The notes under the pieces are model-generated. The model made no database searches, was not told the DNA's origin, and worked only from the letters and a program-made list of their open reading frames with translations. A program made the translations under genes and the position numbers. A DNA stretch of 64,000 nucleotides, taken from Erythrobasidium yunnanense (Eukaryota; Basidiomycota; Cystobasidiomycetes; Erythrobasidiales; Erythrobasidiaceae). Below, piece after piece: positions 48,775-60,898 of the stretch. Numbering within the stretch: position 1 is the first letter of the stretch; each line of letters starts with the position of its first letter. The stretch covers positions 1,344,471-1,408,470 of the forward strand of contig BCJC01000005.1 in NCBI GenBank assembly GCA_001600175.1, written 5' to 3'.

Positions 48775-49351
48775 CGTTCTAAAGGTGGTGATCTGACAGC
48801 CTCACCTCGTTCTCCTTTCTCGATTCCTCGCCCATTCACTCAGCCTGCCAATCTTATCTCTTGTCCGCTTCTCTACCACCTTCTGTTATGAACCCTGCCT
48901 ACCTGCAATTCAAATGTTGCCTCGTTTACCTGCGTATGCTTCTGATCAGACCCCATTGACTTAGGACTCAATGTGTCCACAGCAGGATCACCCACGATGA
49001 GGAGTCAGTCGGAGCGTATGCTTCTCTGACTTTACAAGTAGGAAGAAGTCCCTACAAGCGCGTGCCTCAGATCCCCGTACCATGGTACTAGCAGGACCAG
49101 CCTAGCTAGCGATTGAACATTTACGGAGACGCAAGGTGCAGCTTCAGCCTTCCGACGACTAACTTCCATGTTTATATGCTCTTAGAGGCGAACGAATCAA
49201 TCTAGGTACGTGCTCAAACCAGACAAACGATGCTCTATGCTACAGTCTAAAGCGACCTCTTCCAGTTATCGAAAGGCTTCTCTCTCCATCGCACCCTTCC
49301 AATTTGATGGTGCTCGTTGAAGTCCTCAGAAACGACCAGCTTCCCACATGG
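48775..49351. other. Convergent intergenic region, nothing recognised
   Basis: This is the 3' flank of the Cys-rich gene and of the minus-strand hypothetical gene. Open frames are short and unsupported. Confidence 0.45.
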
Positions 49352-50376
49352 TCAATCGGAATCTGTGTCCATTTGAACGTCTCTGTCCTGGTATCGCGTG
49401 AAGCTTTCGGCACCTCTGTACGGGTATACATACGTCTGAGCAGGTCTGCTAGGTCCAGGAAGGCTTGGGGTCTCATCTGGAGACGGCGACAGCATCATAG
49501 GCGATATCTCCTCCTCGAGCGCTTCGGCAGCTTGCTCGATGTGCTCTTGTAGCCAGGCTTCGGCTACATCCGGTACAGGTACGACTATTCCTGCACCTGA
49601 CGAAGTATGAGAGCTGACAGACTGATTCATGACAGTCGCCAGCCAGCGATCTGTTGGCGGCGGAGACGATGCCAATCTCTCTTCGTCATCAAGACTCGAA
49701 GACTCGGAGTCGGCCATGCACTCATCCCCTACGGCCTCAGCCTGCCTTCTGGCGTCCTCATGCCCCTCACTGGCCTCTTGGACTCGACCTCTGACTCTTC
49801 TCTTTGAACCATGCCTACGCTGAACTGGAGCTGGACCAATGATAGGCACCACGATTGGCCGACATATGTCGTATGCGGCATACTGGTCGTCCTCTTGTGC
49901 TATAATCCCTGCGCTGCTGCTTTGGTAGCTGAGCTGCGACATGGGAGTCAAGCTTGACGAGTACTCCGGAGCTGGCATTTTTTCTTCTCTCTCCTCGAGG
50001 AACTCTGGCTCTGCAACAGGAACGGCATCTACTTGGTTCTGCCGAGGGCGTATGCGAAGCTGGATCTTTCGAATTAGCTCTTGAACCCGGATCGATTTGA
50101 TGAAAACGACCTCACCTTGATCACAAGCTTCGTTTGCGATACTGGCTTTGAGACTACGGATTGGGAAGATCGTGTCTTTCGTGCAATACCACACTTCTGC
50201 TGTGGCCGCTTCATTGGCACAGTCTGCTTCTTCTTCTGGATCTCGGGCTTAGGCTGGTATCGGGGTAGCTGGTCTGCTTCTGGACATCCTCTCCGATGTC
50301 GAAGCTGCATTGGGTGGACTGAAGCTGCTTGAGGCTTGTTCCACTTGGATAGCTGATCGAAGCCGACACTCAGCAT
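49352..50376 (-). CDS. Hypothetical protein, two exons
   Basis: Exons 50376-50116 and 50065-49352 give 324 residues. The first exon is basic (QLRHRRGCPEADQLPRYQPK and KKKQTVPMKRPQQK). The second is acidic and Ser/Pro-rich (DDEERLASSPPPTDRW, VAEAWLQEHIEQAAEALEEE) and ends in DRDVQMDTDSD. The 50-nt intron (GTGAGG...CGAAAG) joins LVIK to IQLRIRPRQ in frame. There is no signal peptide and no fold I recognise. A basic-then-acidic disordered layout often belongs to nuclear proteins, but that is weak evidence. Confidence 0.5.
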
Positions 50377-50647
50377 GGACACTGGGACATGTCAAGCTCT
50401 TTCAGAATCTGCTGACCATTATGCAATATACTATTGATGATAATTTTGATAAGTACAAGCAGTACAGCCAATTCAATCAGACGCTTCTTATGGGCCTGTC
50501 CACTCTGCGCAAACATGGGCGCTAGTTCTGGTACCACTGTCCTCTTCCAAACGCTCTAAGATAGCGCACGTCTACTACGCCTCGTCGCTCGACCCTTCCA
50601 TCTCACTTTGGCCATGTCGCGTCTCGGACCAAAGTGTCTTCTGGACA

Positions 50648-51468
<821 letters not shown>

Positions 51469-51902
51469 TCTCGCCCTACAACACCCCATCCTCTTCGTCT
51501 TTCTCTAGTCCTCTTTACCTGACAGTTCCATCGTTGTTGTTTTCATAGTACCGGCGTGACGTGCGTAAACAGTACAGCTTCTCTGCAGGCTCCTTACCAT
51601 CTCTATGCTCCCTCAGCCATTATCACCTGTTCTTGCTCTTGCTTGACTCACGAGACTTACAGTCGTGCCGCCGCCTGGCATGCCCGCAGACTTGTCATTC
51701 TGCTTCTTGACTACTCTGCGTGCAAATGCAAGACAGCACACAATCAAGACAGCACACAATCGAGTGAAGAAAGACTTCTCGTTACTGATCACAGCATAAG
51801 TACGACTTTGCAAACGAATGTGCGTAGTAGAACAACAGAACGGGACTAGCAAACACGTACAAAGTCATTTACTTCCCTTGACCTGATCTTCGTGTATTGA
51901 CT
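51469..51902. other. Convergent 3' intergenic region
   Basis: The region lies between the stop codons of histone H4 copy 2 and the Ufd4-like gene. The sequence shows a tandem ACAGCACACAATC repeat near 51733-51762 and otherwise nothing to annotate. Confidence 0.45.
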
Positions 51903-54900
51903 CTAACTAAGATGGAATGATCCTGCGCCTTCCCTGACGGCAAGCTCCAGTCTCTCCCGCATGATATCTCTGGTAGAGTAGTCAGGAAGCTTGAAGAAAT
52001 TGGCGCATGTAGAAGCAGACGGGAGGATATCGTCTGCAGAAAGACTGTCCTCAGGTGCTTTGCGGACGACGGTGAGAGGAGGATTGAGGGCGCCAAAGCC
52101 GCCTAGGGGCAGACGGGCGGCTCCAGTGCTGAAAGAAAGGAATTTGCGACGCATGTCTGTATCGAAGGTGGTCAGGATAGCGACGAGGTTGTTGATCGCG
52201 TTTGAAGTTGGTGAATAGCCGTGGTCTGCTTTAATGGAGTCCTTGATGGTCGTTTCGGACCAGTCCTCCTCCTCGTTGCCGAAGAGGAGAACCAATTCTT
52301 CAGCTCTGAAGCTGTGTAAATCGCGAACAGGGAAGACCTCGGAGAAGCCCTCTCTGAACTTTTGTACCATAGGCTTGACTCCCTTGATGAGCGTCCAGTC
52401 CAGCACAAGCTTGATGTACTCTTCGACGTTGTCCATTGTAAGGTCGATCTCCTTTCCACCGCTCTTCAGCTCTACATCATACCCAGGTAGAGTGAAGTCT
52501 AGCGATAGATCCTGGATCCCTGCTCCGTCAATCTCGATGCCTCCGATTGCAGCTTGTTTGTCTTCGTCGCTGATGCCGTCGACAGCTAGAATAGCTTCCT
52601 TCTCATCAACGTATTTCTGGATGTGCTCTAGCGATTGAGCCAAGGATGCATCAACGAAGCGGACACTAGCGATCGTAAGAGGTATTGACTGATTGAGCAT
52701 GAGCTTCATGAACATTTTGCTGAACGGTAGATCGAGAATTCGGGAGTCCATCAAGCCTTTGGCAACGACTGTACCAAGTACCTTGAAGTGCGAAGACAGC
52801 TTCGCCCACGCCGCTTCGTCGAGCTTGTTGACCTCGACCGGCGCAGGGAAAAGACCCCGAGAATGCGATACGTATTCGCTTCCTGCAGGTGAGTCGCCTT
52901 CTCTCCATAGACCCAGGGATTCTGCAGACATATAATCATTCAGCTTGTTTCCGGAGAACATTGCAAGAAGGTGCTCACTTCGCCTGAAGTCCTTGGAAAC
53001 CAGAGAGTAAAACTCGAGTGTTGGACCAAGACCAGTTCCGACCTCATCAAAGTACTCGACTTCGAGAAGTGCTTTGCTTGAGCCATATAGCTCGAACACC
53101 TTGAAGGCTGATTCAAAGAGCCTCTGACGAGAGATCCTGACTTTCTGCCTCTGCAGTCGGCCGAGGAAGGATAGATTCTCGTCTCGTCTAGCATTGGTGT
53201 CTGATCTAGCTGACTGCAGCCATTTCTGCATCAGGCGGGCGTACCCGAAGGATGTAGATTGTAGGAAGACGAAGCGAGATTCGAAGGGAAAAAGGAAGGG
53301 GAAAAGGGTAGGTAACTCGAGTGCCCAGGATGGAAGACAGCTAGAAGCGACGATCATTGGCTCCTCGAGCTGGCGATTGAGCTTGGCGGTCAGCTTGTTG
53401 TTGACGAAGAGGTTGTTTGCTAAAGCTGCTGCTGCTTCGACATCGTGCACTTCTTGCTGACCGAGCGTTTCCGCCCATTCGGAATTGACTTGATGTAGGA
53501 CGCACAGTAGACGGAGGACAGTAGCTTGTTTGGGGTCCTTGGCTAGGAATTCTGGCAGTGGCTTCTCCATCTTGGACGGTTCAGGCGAAGACAGATCGTC
53601 TGCAGACACTGGAGCGCCTGGCACCTTTTTGAAGTTAACAGTATAGACGTTATGCCATACACCTCTTGAGCCTAGTTGGTTGCCAGAGCGTACTTCGTGT
53701 TGATAGACAGCACCGAAGATCGTGGTATCTAAGCTGATATCCTTGCCATCCATGGCAAATTCGATGTGCCAATCTGAAGGTGCAGACTTCAACGCAGCAG
53801 CGTACGATCTGCTGGTAGCAGGCGTGCTAGCGGCAGAAGGAGCGGGAGTAGTGCGATCTGTAGAGACAGCAAGCCGAGATGAAGCAGCTCCGGATGTAGA
53901 GGTGCCAGCTTGAGGAGTGGCAGGATTGGGCGTAGCGATACGCGTACCGTCTGGCGTACTGGCACTGATGCGCGAGCCATCTGATGTTACTTCGAAGTTG
54001 ACAGGCCGCTCTTCTCCAGCTTCAAGAGGGCCGTCTAGGCCATCGTCGAGGATCTAGTAACATCCCGTATCAGTCCGGTCTGCGACACTCAATTTATACA
54101 ATGAGACCGACCTCGGGACTATCTTCCTCTCGTAAGCGTGATGCTCCGCTGACCCTGTGCAGAATATATTAGCAAAATTAAGCAAGAGAAGGAGAAGATG
54201 ACTTACTCTGCAGCAATCGAAGGCGTTTGTGCTACTTGTGATGAGGCCGCGCTTGTCGAAGGTGCAGGGACACTGCTTTCTGCAGGCGTTGAGGCGGCGG
54301 ACGCTCTAGCACTGAGTCTCGAACTTCGTCTGCGTTCAGGGCCAGCGGGAGCCGTGCTTGGCTCTTGAGGTGTTGCAGGTGCACTCGTAGCTGTAGCTGC
54401 AGGCACGCTAGAAGCTGCTGCCAGTTCAGCGTTGAGTCCTGCAGCAGCTGCTTCGAGATCGGGCGCTGGCATGCCGGTCGCTGCAGCGAATGCAGCTAAC
54501 ACACCGTTGAGACGACTTGATGCACCCGGTGAAGGAGCTGCACCTGTTCGTGCGCGCTCCTCAGCAGCTAAAGCTGATGCGATACGGGGGCGGAGGTAGT
54601 CATTGAAGGCTTGGAACGTTGCAATAGCATGTATCGACACAATGACATTTGCCAGGGTCTTCGGAGTTCCTGCATCGTCTGCAGCGACAAGACGGATCTT
54701 GAGCTGCCTTGCTAGCATTGTTGCCGGATTCTGTCGAGAGTCGCCGCCCATCGGTAGAGCTGTGACGACTTCTGACTCTTCGGCGCGACCCAACGCTTCC
54801 TGTAATCGCTTAACAACCGCAGTGAAGGCTGCATCACTGCTACCACCTCCCATGAAAGCTGTCATCACGAGCTTTCGCCTAGTCTCGTTCGACACTATAG

Positions 54901-57900
54901 GAGAGGATAGAATGGTCAGGTAGGTAGGATTGCACGTTGTAGACTGGACTTACGCTGAGAGTCGGCACCACCTGTCGCGAACCGTAAAAGACCTTCAATC
55001 AAGCCACTCTCCTGCATCTCGAAGCTGGACATGGCATTCGCACTAGCGAAGAGAGCCGAAATATCGCGCAGAGCTTGCTCAGCTGCTGACTTCCCTGCCT
55101 CAAGGTCTAGGCCTGCTGCACTATCTAAGGTCTGGACCAGAGCCCGTATTTTCTGTAGAGACGAGTCGGCCTTCGCTGAACCATCACTGCTGCTGTCTGT
55201 AAGCATCTTGACAAGGTGACGAGCTCTCAAGGTAACGGAATCTTGTGAAATCGCATCAGCAGGGCTGAGAGGCTTTGCAGGCACCGCTAGTATAGCCGGC
55301 AAGGGGGCCAGACGAGTCCCGAGATCGGGAGAATCACCGCCATCATCTGCAGGAGTTGCTGTCCCTGGCATTGGTGTTGAAGCTGAAGAGTCGGCGGGTG
55401 TGGAGGTGGATGACGATGGCTTCTTCTCCTTCTTTTTCAGAACGAGTGCTTCGCCAGCCAGGCGTTCCATCTCGTACAGCACTCCTTCCCGCCGGAAAAA
55501 GAATTGGTATGTGTCAGGTACCTTAGTCAGCAGCAGCTCGGTCATCTGCAGTGCATCGATGACGAGTGAAAGCTGATCCCGCGAGGAGAAGCAGGAAGCG
55601 AGGAAGCTGGCCATGGGGACGATCTGATATAATAGATCAGCCTCGTCCGATACACGACACGCCGAACTCACGGTCAGGATTGTAGGGAGGTATTCTTTGC
55701 TACTGAAGTGGACAATTTTGAGCATAGATTGGAAGGTCTTTGTTCGTATCTGTGCTCCAATGCTTGCAGAGTAGACATCAAGCAAGATTGGGAGCAGAGT
55801 TGCGCAAAATCGATCAATAGTCGCTTTCCTGGTGGCGTCTTCGGCCTTAGTAAAAAGCTGGATCCTCCGTTCTTGCCCAACCTCCTTGCTACGTTGCGGC
55901 TTCGAGCTCGTAGAGGGCGCAGAGGCTGCGGAGGTAGATGCTGCCGGTCCTTCCGAATCGAGAGCTGGCGTGACTTCCTCTCGCTTGACAGAGATGGAGC
56001 CATCATCGTTGATGATAGGTGTGGAGCGCCCGCTGCGAACCGGGGAGCGGTTGCTCGTATGCGGTGCTGATGTTGAAGCTTCAGGGAGAGATGTGCTAGA
56101 TGCGTTTCGTGAAGAGCTCGCCAGCTTTTCCGTAGATCGAGAACCCGACGCATCCTCCTTCTTGACCTTGGTCTTTGAGGACCGATGCATATGAGCACGC
56201 GGATCGAAGATACCGTCTGAAAGAGTATAACTACATCAGCCGAGATACAATTTTTGCGTTTGTGAGTAGAGCTGACCTTTCGGGAGTGCAGGCATAAGCT
56301 CGTATACCAAGGCCAGCGTTTCTTGGACAACGTCTTTGCTACGGTGGACCAGGTTGTTGAGAACCAGCATGTCATCCTGTTCGAGGTGTCTCTTGATGCC
56401 TTGTATGCCTTCGCTTTCGAGCGGTGGGTTGATACCCGTCAGGAGTTGGTAGACGGTATTCGCGATGTTCATATCAATCAACGACATTGCGATCTCAGGT
56501 GATGACTTGGCTGCGGTAGAGAGAAGTTTGAGGATCTTGGGATGGGTGGAAGAATCGATAGTCGAGTTTGCGCTGCCTGAAACGAGGAGAGCTGCGATAG
56601 CTGTCAGAAGGTCGGCTGTGAGTAGTACTTCCAGCTTGTCGGGATGATGGCGGTAGGAATCGACAATGCCAGTAATTGCGAGACAGGCTTGCTCGACTAG
56701 CTTGCGGTCTGGGTAGGAGAGGACGTTTCGCAGGGTAGGGACGGCGTCTCGGACAGCGTTGAAGCAGTCGAGGGAGAGATTGTGACAGCACTTCGCAACA
56801 GCTGTGAGAGCTGTTCGCTGAACATGCGTAGAAAAGAAGTCAAGGTAGGTAAGCAGGGCAGAAAGACCGCCATCCCGAACGATAGCAGAAGGAACGCCTT
56901 CAGAGAGCTTCTCCAGAGTCTGTAGATGTCGTTAGCATACGTTTCACTACTAAGCTACCTATCTCGCTTACGCTAATCGTCTGTTCGGCGAGGTCGATGA
57001 AAGTGATTTCGATAAGCTTGCTGCACAGGATCGGCACAGCGCCATTCGAGACGATACTATGGCTTGCATGCGGCATGGCCTCGATGAGATTTGCCAAGCA
57101 TCGACATGCCAATAACTGCATCTCTTCCTGGTTCTCTCCTCCGCTAGCTTCTTCTGCATCAGCAGCAGCTGCGATAGCTTGAGCCATTGCGTAGTCGTCA
57201 TCTTCATCGTCACCCAGTCCGTATGCCGCTTGCGGGTTCGTACCTCCTCCACTGCCTTTGAGAACAGCAATCAATTCCTTGACGAATGCGTCAACTGAGA
57301 AATAGCCAGCGAGCGTGTCTTCCGTAGCCATTGACAGGAGCTCTGACAGTTCTTGTAAAGCTACCATACGACCTGAAGGATCGCTCTTGTTCTTGAGACT
57401 TGCAAGTATGGTTCGTAGTCTGCCGCTCATGTTTGCCATGAGACCCGAGTACCCTCTGAGCGAAGCAGCGAATGACCCAAAGCCTTCGTCTGCAGCTGCT
57501 GCAGCCGCGACTGCCGCTCGTAAACCTCCTTCGCCGCCGCCTTCACCTTCCATCATTTCGTTCTCCGAATCAGGATCTTCGCCTTCTTCCGGCGGTGCAC
57601 CACCCGCAGGGCCTAATGGATTGCCATCGGCATCGAAGGTCAGAGGTGCATCGAATTCATCGTCTAGCATTTCTCCTTCCTGCCCTGGCATTATCTCATC
57701 GTCTTCTTCGTCCTCGTCTTCGTCCCCGTCGTCCCTGACTTGCTCCTCATCCTCGTCTTCATCTTCATCATGCTGCATAGAGTCGTCGAGTGCCGCAACG
57801 AAAGAAGGCATATCTTCTGGCTCTGGCGTTGAGCCGGGAGACGCTGACTCTTCGCGGGGGCCAGAAGTCGAAGCATTTCCAGCATGATTCTGGTCTGCCG

Positions 57901-58966
57901 CTTCTGCCGCTTCTACTAGTTGCATAGCATGCTGCAAGTCCTCCTCTTCATCGTGAGTTTCTTCAATACCCATATCCTGATCCTGATCGTCGATTTCATC
58001 GTCTAGGCCAATCATATCTTCCGCATCGATATATGCATCTCTCTGCCTTCTCGAAGAACCACTTGGTGACTGGTTCGCATGTGCCGAGCTGTGCTGACCT
58101 GTCGAGGACGAAGCGGCGCTGTGGGCAGCGATAGCCGCATTGGCGGCGGCTTTGGCTCGAAGGGAGTTTGCATTCGCAGATTGACTGCCTTTGCCTTTCC
58201 GTGGCATCTTGGCTGAAGGACTGTCGCTTGAGGTTGAAGTGGTCGAGTTTGCTGGATTAAGCTTTGAGGTCGATACGTGAGAGGAGGATGAAGAAGCAGA
58301 TCCACGCGGTCTGAGATTGTAGGAAACAGGTGTAGCTGGTGTACTTGAAGTTGATGAGGATGTTCGACGCTTCTTGCTAGCCGGGCCTGGTGCAGGCTGC
58401 TGAGCCGCTTCTTCTGCTGGCGGTGACTGCGCTCTACGCTTGCCCGAAGACTTGCTGAGTGGCTCGGGAGTAGAGGTTGAAGCTACAGCACCGTTTGTGC
58501 TTGTACTGGCGTGGTTGCTGGCTCCGTTTGGCGAGCTTTGCTGGTTTCTGCAATGCAGATCAACCGGGTAAGACCGTCAGCAATTGACGCCTCAAGACAG
58601 TCTCAAACAAAGCGTGGGAGTAAGATTGGGGACTGTGTGTGTTGTAAGAATGTATAGAGATTGCAGAGCAGGCCAGGAATGGATGTCCAGCCTATCTTTC
58701 AGGGGAAAACGGGCATCTATCCGGGCTCGCTTGCCCAAGCAAAGGGTAATCAGCAAAGCTTACCTCTTTGAGCGAGTAGTTCTTGATGATGGTCCTGATG
58801 AAGTTGAAGCTGATGCGCTGGCGATATCGCTCGAATTGGTGCTGCTGCTACTTTCGCCGTTTGCGGCGTTGCTGCTGGCTGACGCTGCTGATGCCGGTGT
58901 CTCTTGCTGTCCAAGTGTCGCTGTCGTCGGCTGCTGTTGTCGCTGTCTTGACGAGCGTCGAGGCAT
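51903..58966 (-). CDS. UFD4: HECT-type ubiquitin ligase, Ufd4/TRIP12 family
   Basis: This is the largest gene of the window: about eight exons and roughly 2,150 residues. The N-terminal about 400 residues are Ser/Ala-rich with acidic runs (DEDEDEDEEQVRDDGDED). The armadillo-type region follows (GYSGLMANMSGRLRTILASL, SHSIVSNGAVPILCSKLIEI, TFIDLAEQTISTLEKLS). This block and its wording are typical of Ufd4/TRIP12, which extends ubiquitin chains on ubiquitin-fusion and N-degron substrates. The C-terminal HECT domain shows LLEVEYFDEVGTGLGPTLEF, LPGYDVELKSGGKEIDLTMD, LTVVRKAPEDSLSADDILPS and the catalytic cysteine (codon 52005-52007) in STCANFFKLPDYS. The first intron (58549-58763) is 215 nt, far longer than others here. 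The residue count is an estimate because I did not fix every intron. Confidence 0.92.
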
Positions 58967-59704
58967 CTACGGCGCTGCCATGTGCTGGCGACTGTCGAGA
59001 TCTCTCAGTTGTCGTAAGAAGAGAGCCAAGTCAGAAACGGTCAACGCTTCGCGGTTAGATCTGGACGCAATATCTATATTCCTGCAATACCAGTAAGCTC
59101 TATGCTACATCTTGTCGACATATGCAAGAAAGTAGTAAAGCTCGAAAGGTACTTTACACGTAGACCCGGCAGTCAAACTAGGCTTATGCCTTCGTGAGCT
59201 CGCGCTTGCGCTGCTTCGCACTGTCAATACACACATACATACATACGCTCTCTAATACGTGCTCGAAGAGGCTGAGTGATTTGTATTCTTCGGCCGTTCT
59301 TGTCAGCTCGTTTTCTGGAGAGGCAGTCATTGCGTAGCTTATGGAAGGTTTAGCATGTGCGAGACTGAGAAGTATGTGGGGTTATCAAGTAGAAGGAGGA
59401 TCTCAGGATGGGTATACTTATCAGAGATGCGAGGTTATAAGCTGTCAGATCCATCGAAACTGGAGCCATGCATACACGTCGAAGATCTCCAGGACGGCCC
59501 TCACATGAGGGAGTACACGTCCAATGAAGTATTGGGAAGATATTGAAGGCCAAAACAGGATGAAAGAGTCGCGAATTGTTTTCGCCAACTCCGACTTCTC
59601 GAAGCTGATTTTCTTGATAGCATAGTCTTTTCACATTCGTTCTCCCGGACGTCTTCTTTACTGGATTCCAAAGAAGAACCTGCTGCTGTCCTCACGCCCG
59701 CTCA
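58967..59704. promoter_or_regulatory. Divergent intergenic region
   Basis: This 738-bp stretch holds upstream sequences of the Ufd4-like gene (minus) and the GNAT gene (plus). A short ACATAC tandem repeat lies near 59231-59246. The open frames here lack support. Confidence 0.45.
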
Positions 59705-60656
59705 ATGCGCCTTCAAAGCTACAATGTCGATTCCGAAGTCGAAAGAACCGAGTTGGTCCGGCAACGACGTCTCTGCGGCTGGGGAGAAGAAGACATCCCA
59801 TACTGGCTGACGCTGATCCGCAAAGGAGACAGAGTGACCTTCCCTCAGCTGAATGATCCGAAGAAGAAGCCGAGCTAATGCACCGTAATGCGTGTTGCCC
59901 AGAAATTCTGGTGGCTCTTCTTAGATCCGGAAGATGGATGCTTGGATCTGAACATCGTCGAGAAGCACAACTTCATCAGGAGCGATGGTTCTAATCGCGA
60001 ATTACCACCGCGGGATCCAGACTTTACGCCTATTGGACATATAGCATTGGACTATGCAGATAGCAACGGTGATCTGTCGGTCGCAGACAGAGCTACTTCC
60101 ACAATGTAGGGTGGCTGCTATCGACAAACTCTCCTATATGCTGAAAGATTGCATGCAGGAAGATTGGCACTTTCTTCATACTACCGAGTCAACAGGGCAG
60201 AGGACTCGGAAGACAAGCAATGGATGAAGCAGAGAAGCACGCAAAAGATGATCTCGGCTGTAAAGTCCTCACGCTCAATACCGTAGCAGCCTGGTGCTGG
60301 ACGGACGAAGCATGGAAGCAAAAAACTGGCTTTACGCAGAGGCCAAATACCGGATTAGTCAATGCGTGAACATACCCTGCCTTTGATGAAGCACGGTTGA
60401 CATGGCTGACTTCCCTCTTCATGCTACCAAGATTATGGTATAGCAGGCGAGGCTACCAAGAGTGTGAGAAAATTTGCCTTAGAGCTGTTGAAGACGGCAT
60501 CTGATCCATATCACAGACAAGGAGCAATCCATGTATCCCTGGCAAAAGCCAGATGGAAGCGAGATGAAGATACCTGCCGTAGTGAGTCGGCTTGCATCGC
60601 ATTCTCAGTTCAACAATTGCTGATGCAGGAATCAGTTCATGAGGAAGACACTATAA
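59705..60656 (+). CDS. GNAT-family N-acetyltransferase
   Basis: Six short exons (59705-59833, 59903-60105, 60159-60365, 60432-60463, 60517-60581, 60636-60656) give 218 residues. Once spliced, the frame reads as a classic GNAT protein: ELVRQRRLCGWGEEDIPYW, FWWLFLDPEDG, FTPIGHIALDY, IGTFFILPSQQGRGLGRQAM (the acetyl-CoA loop G-R-G-L-G-R), KVLTLNTVAAWCW, LWYSRRGYQEYKEQSMYPW and IPAVFMRKTL at the end. It transfers acetyl from acetyl-CoA to an amine; the substrate is unknown. Several exons are tiny (32 and 21 nt), so open frames in the raw sequence look broken. Each junction was set by phase and motif continuity. The donor after residue 43 (GTGACC) is the weakest. Confidence 0.82.
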
Positions 60657-60898
60657 AGCCTTCGCCAGATGCTTCCTCTAGCACGTACATAGCTCGTCAT
60701 TTCTGTCACTAATACAGCATCTTTGCATTGGGGCAGGCTAGAAAGTAGACGAAAGAGGACATATATATTGCACGTGTATCACTGTACGCTAGACAACAAG
60801 ATCAACGTTCATACTGCATACTTCGGTTTAGGGTATCATTCATGCTATACGGCAGGTAACTATTCGAGCCGAGAGAAAGCTTAACGAGACTAGTTTGA

